This document shows, one piece after another, positions 61,020 through 64,000 of a DNA stretch of 64,000 bases. This stretch comes from Aplidium turbinatum (lineage: Eukaryota > Chordata > Ascidiacea > Aplousobranchia > Polyclinidae), in assembly GCA_918807975.1 (NCBI GenBank), contig OU964920.1:5282501-5346500 (forward strand), given 5' to 3'. The position numbers and the translations under genes are program-made. How positions within the stretch are numbered: the first letter of the stretch is position 1; each line of letters begins with the position of its first letter. Below the pieces are notes generated by a model, which ran no database searches, was not told the DNA's origin, and worked only from the letters and a program-made list of their open reading frames with translations.

Positions 61020-62741
61020 AAAGACTTGCTCCCAAATATTTGAACCTTTTGTACCTTCATTCAAGGAACACATTTTGACCAGTTCTTCTTGCACAGTAAA
61101 ATTGTCATCAACAGTACGTACGAATATAAGAAGCTGACTTGTGTCACTTATATCCGTACTCTCATCCAGTGCCAATGAAAAATATATGCAGCTTTCGATT
61201 ACACTCTTCAGTTTTAATGATACATGTTCGCCAAGATCACATACTCGTCTCGCAATAGTCTGATGAGACAGTGATACAGTTTCAAATTTTCTGGCAGCCT
61301 TGTCTTCCCCAAACACCTTTTATTGCACCTTGTTTTACCAATTCGCCATCTCTAAATGATATATTTTTCTTTACCATCATCAGAGCGATTTCGTACGATG
61401 CTACTGTACTTGTTGTTTGTGGTTTTATGAAATTACTCAGCACTTTCTTTTCTTTCTGGTATTCTCTCTTAAGACGGATAGCAACATCAATTCGTGATTT
61501 CCCAAAACATTCTTCATACTGCATTTTGTGCAGTGTCTGATAATGTCGTTTGACGTTATATTCCTTCATCACTGCAATTGTTTGCTTGCATACAAGACAT
61601 AACGGCTTGCCATTATTCTCAATCATAAAATAATCTTTCAACCACTCTTCATTAAATGCTCTGCCTTCGTCAGCAAGCTTTCTTTTCTTACTTGTTTCCT
61701 TTTTATACGGTAAGGTTATACAATCCTTTCTAGCAAAATTTGGAAGATTTTTAACTTAATTCAAACTTTAGACGAAAGGGACTATACTGTTTCGATCTAT
61801 CAGGTCTCGTCAGTACAACTGGCTTCTTGCAGTAACTAGTAGCCTACCTAGTAGAACGAGTTTGTCCATTCACATCTATAATGCCCACTATTATGACGTA
61901 ACACACATTGGTTATGCCAAATTTCTGACTGTTGCGCAATAGCCAGTTGTTCCAATTTAAAAGATACATAACATGAAAACTATAGCCTACTTGTTCTAAT
62001 TGAAGTTACTTTCTGTAACATAAATACAAATTAAATCAATACTGTGAAAGCTCGCGGCCACAAAAATTCTATCCGCAGGCCGCATGCGCCCACGGGCCTG
62101 TAGTTGGACCACGCTGCATTAAACAATACATGTGATAAAATTATTTTCTTAAAGTAAGTATTTTGAATTTTTGCATCCACTAAACTTATTCATTGACAAA
62201 TGAGTCAAATCAGTCATTTTTGTAAACTTGGCTGGCAAATAACATGAAAAGAAATTTGACTCAGTGACCCGGAGCAAACAGTTGTGCACAAAAGGTTACG
62301 TGCAAGCTCGTTTGGCAAACGTAGTTAACCCCTTTTGGCAAATGAAAATTTATCAAGAGAAATACTCCAACTCTAGCAAAATGGAAAGAATTCTGACCAC
62401 TAAACTTGATTATTCATACTGTTACACCTGAAAGCAGCAAAAAAGCGTATTATTAATAAAGTTCTAAAAAAGAAACGCTCCGGAGCAGGGTCAAACTGAT
62501 GCCTTTTAAAATTAGGATTGTTACCATTCTTTTTGAATATGTTGAATAATTCTTAATAATATTTTCTTATTAAGATGAAATGTTTTCTATGATTTTAACA
62601 AAAATCGCTTTTTGCATCCATCACTTAAAATGTTGCAAAACAACTGCACACAGCTTTTTCTGGGTTTTATGGACAAACACTGTTTTAATCACTAACACTT
62701 TACGTGCATGACTGATTGAATGTGTAAATATGTTCATATAA

Positions 62742-63486
62742 CCCTGGTCAACAAATTTTAATTAAATAGAATCTCTGCTTGTTTTTGCATTTGTATTTGC
62801 ATTTTAATATGTTTGGTTTTTTTTATTTAGTTATATAAAAAGATGTTTTTCAGGGGTCGATTTTAACTTTTTTTTTCACTAGCCCACTGGACTAGTTGCT
62901 CCCCATTTTCACTAGCTCGCATGATTTTTCACTAGTTCGACCAGTTTACTGACTTTTCACTTGTCTGATGACGTATTAAGATAAGTGTTTTGGCTTAGAC
63001 TGAAACTAACTAAAGTAAAGGCTTTCAGATTTCAGTACGCACAAGATAGCAACAATACGCACAAAAACACCTTCTCGTACTACAGACGCAAACAATAAAT
63101 GTGGCAATAAAAAATAAATGTGGCATGCGGTGTGCTTAATATTTATTTATGTTTTAATATTACATTGTGTGCATCTGTAGTTCGAGATAAACCAAAACTT
63201 TTCACCGGCGAATAATTTCACTAGCCATTGGCTAGCGGACTAGCATTAAGATCGAACCCTGTTTTTAAAATTTAACTTGTAGTGACATTGCATTGTGAGC
63301 TCCACTTTGTGCAAGCTTGAGGTCAAAATTGTCACTATGTGTCGCTGTAGGGCTAATTTAAACAACAAACATTTAATTATCTCAAAAACCTAGAGTGCTG
63401 GAGAAAAAATAAGGACTTTTGAAATCGTCAAAAACCCTTCAAAAATCACCAAATTGGGTCTCATTAAAACTTGCTGTTGACCAGTG
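62742..63486. mobile_element. MITE with CTGGTCAACA ends, hosting a nested MITE
   Basis: The left end CCCTGGTCAACAAATTTTAA and the right end (inverted) CACTGGTCAACAGCAAGTTT-TAAT form terminal inverted repeats. Removing the inner element leaves about 330 bp. The CACTGGTCAACA terminus is hAT-like. Flanking 8-mers do not match well, so the target duplication is lost or the boundary is slightly off. Confidence 0.5.
62851..63261. mobile_element. hAT-like MITE with CAGGGTTCGAT ends (411 bp), nested
   Basis: The left end CAGGGGTCGATTTTAACTTT and the right end (inverted) CAGGGTTCGATCTTAATGCT are terminal inverted repeats. Both sides carry repeated CACTAG/CTAGTG words (TTCACTAGCC, TTTTCACTAGTTCG). Sits inside the 62,742-63,486 element. 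Non-coding. Confidence 0.7.
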
Positions 63487-63676
63487 TAATTCATCTCGCT
63501 GTTTGGAATCACATCATCTGTGTTTGATTTTTCATCATGTTTCTGGCGAGTGTTTTTGAATAAGCAATATTTTTATGTTCTAGTTATCTGTATTATTGTT
63601 ATAGCCCCCATTAGCATTAGCATGCTTTCAGTTTTAGTCACCGCAATTAAGATATATATTTTTTTGTTGTGTTCAG

Positions 63677-63841
63677 TTCATCAAAAGAGAAAAAATTGAG
63701 AGAGAAAAAAGATGAACCAAGAGAACAACATTGTACAAGTGAAAAAAGGCCACATGAAAGCAGGTCGACAAACAACAGAAGATCTGACAGCAGAAGTAGA
63801 TCTGATTATATCAAACATTCAGAAAGTCGCACCAGGATGAG
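63677..63841 (+). CDS. PRPF4B: PRP4 kinase ortholog, exon 2 (RS-rich region)
   Basis: Follows a pyrimidine-rich acceptor (TTTTTTGTTGTGTTCAG). Its first base completes the Arg codon begun at 57,820. The reading frame gives SSKEKKLREKKDEPREQ, then SEKRPHESRSTNNRRSDS and RSRSDYIKHSESRTRM, an RS-dipeptide-rich stretch expected between the Lys-rich N-terminus and the kinase domain of PRPF4B. The donor ATGAG|GTAATT at 63,842 leaves phase 2 again. Exon length is 165 nt. The remainder of the gene, including the kinase domain, is beyond position 64,000; 63,842-64,000 is intron. Confidence 0.7.
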
Positions 63842-64000
63842 GTAATTTTTTTCCCTAGCAGATGTTAAATGTACTTCTTTCTCTGACAAAATTATCCAGT
63901 TTGTGGCAAAATCACAACCTTTATTTTGTGTAAAGTGTTTGATGTATTTTTTGTAACACATTTACTGTAAATTACTACATTTAGTGCATTTACCAGGGCA

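Larger units (their letters stand above)
59425..61713 (-). pseudogene. BED-finger hAT transposase (GTF2IRD2/ZBED-like), broken
   Basis: In order on the minus strand: a basic segment KKETSKKRKLADEGRAFNEE; a BED zinc finger (W...CLVCK...RHYQTLHK); a helical linker; the first catalytic region YFSLALDESTDISDTSQLLI; a TDGAKAMTGH block; the LHCIIHQEALCGK block; VRWLSAGKVLQHFF; and a C-terminal part ending FPKLKNFALKMH. This is the domain order of the hAT transposase from which vertebrate GTF2IRD2 and ZBED5-type proteins descend. It is interrupted by a frameshift near 61,300, the 625-bp insertion, and a second frameshift near 59,950. The usual C-terminal dimerisation domain is missing. Not functional as a transposase. 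Confidence 0.85.
59420..62116 (-). mobile_element. hAT transposon relic, truncated at its 3' end
   Basis: On the minus strand it starts with the hAT-like terminus CAGCGTGGTCCAACTACAGG and CCCGTGGGCGCATGCGGCC (62,116 downward). About 400 bp of leader precedes a BED-finger transposase. No matching inverted terminus is found on the left, and the protein stops before its dimerisation domain, so the 3' end was lost near 59,420. The element lies antisense within the PRPF4B intron and contains the 60,395-61,019 insertion. Confidence 0.75.
57821..63676 (+). other. PRPF4B intron 1 (5.86 kb)
   Basis: Bounded by GTATTT and TTTTTTGTTGTGTTCAG. It holds a long hairpin at its start, an antisense hAT transposase relic cut by an inverted-repeat element, and nested MITEs near its end. 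The stretch 58,000-59,400 shows no gene; words such as TATACTCGAGTATATACGGT (58,917) and TATACTCGTGGATAGATCGA (58,094) hint at an unclassified repeat. Confidence 0.65.

Noticed and set aside
1-64000. LTR retroelements, virus-like elements, Polintons, LINE reverse transcriptase, CRISPR arrays
   Set aside because: Looked for characteristic protein motifs and paired long terminal repeats; none seen.

Overview
The window looks like a gene-poor, A+T-rich, repeat-laden piece of an animal nuclear genome. The evidence is a spliced RS/Lys-rich gene with GT-AG introns, tRNA-derived SINEs, and many hAT-type DNA transposons with 8-bp target-site duplications. The N-terminus of the one recognisable gene differs from vertebrate copies and the repeats have a marine-invertebrate flavour. 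A tunicate or similar invertebrate is possible, but the species cannot be fixed from the sequence.

Layout. Positions 1 to about 56,300 hold no gene that I can recognise. The stretch contains a 253-bp hAT MITE (1713-1965), seven tRNA-derived SINE copies of three types (clearest at 18,092-18,294, with a 9-bp target duplication), and a 1.2-kb hAT-like element with a nested SINE (21,394-22,597). It also holds a family of repeats ending in GTAGCGTTGACAGG, a family of 70-80 bp palindromic repeats built on GCAGACGTTGAATCAATGT, and three copies of a CAGTGGCGTA MITE (37.8, 52.0 and 54.7 kb). The second of these MITEs carries a complete but decayed 1.54-kb hAT transposon. A few weak exon-like open frames lie on the minus strand; none can be assigned.

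From 56.4 kb the window becomes genic. A probable first exon on the minus strand (56,378-56,453) faces the start of a PRPF4B (PRP4 kinase) ortholog on the plus strand. PRPF4B exon 1 is 57,081-57,820 and exon 2 is 63,677-63,841, joined in phase across a 5.86-kb intron; the kinase domain lies beyond the window. The intron holds a long near-perfect hairpin, an antisense BED-finger hAT transposase relic cut by a 0.6-kb inverted-repeat element, and two nested MITEs.

Most interesting points. (1) The word TAGGCTA/TAGCCTA/TAGGCCTA is strongly over-represented and looks like TA-GGC-TA insertion or excision scars. The 0.6-kb element at 60.4-61.0 kb is itself bounded by TA-GGC...GCC-TA. (2) The two inverted MITEs at 52-55 kb have exchanged target duplications, which is the signature of an inversion between them. 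(3) There are a weak hammerhead-like fold at 34.2 kb and a head-to-head gene start with an overlapping upstream ORF. I saw no LTR, retrovirus-like or Polinton-like element, no LINE reverse transcriptase, no rRNA and no true tRNA gene.
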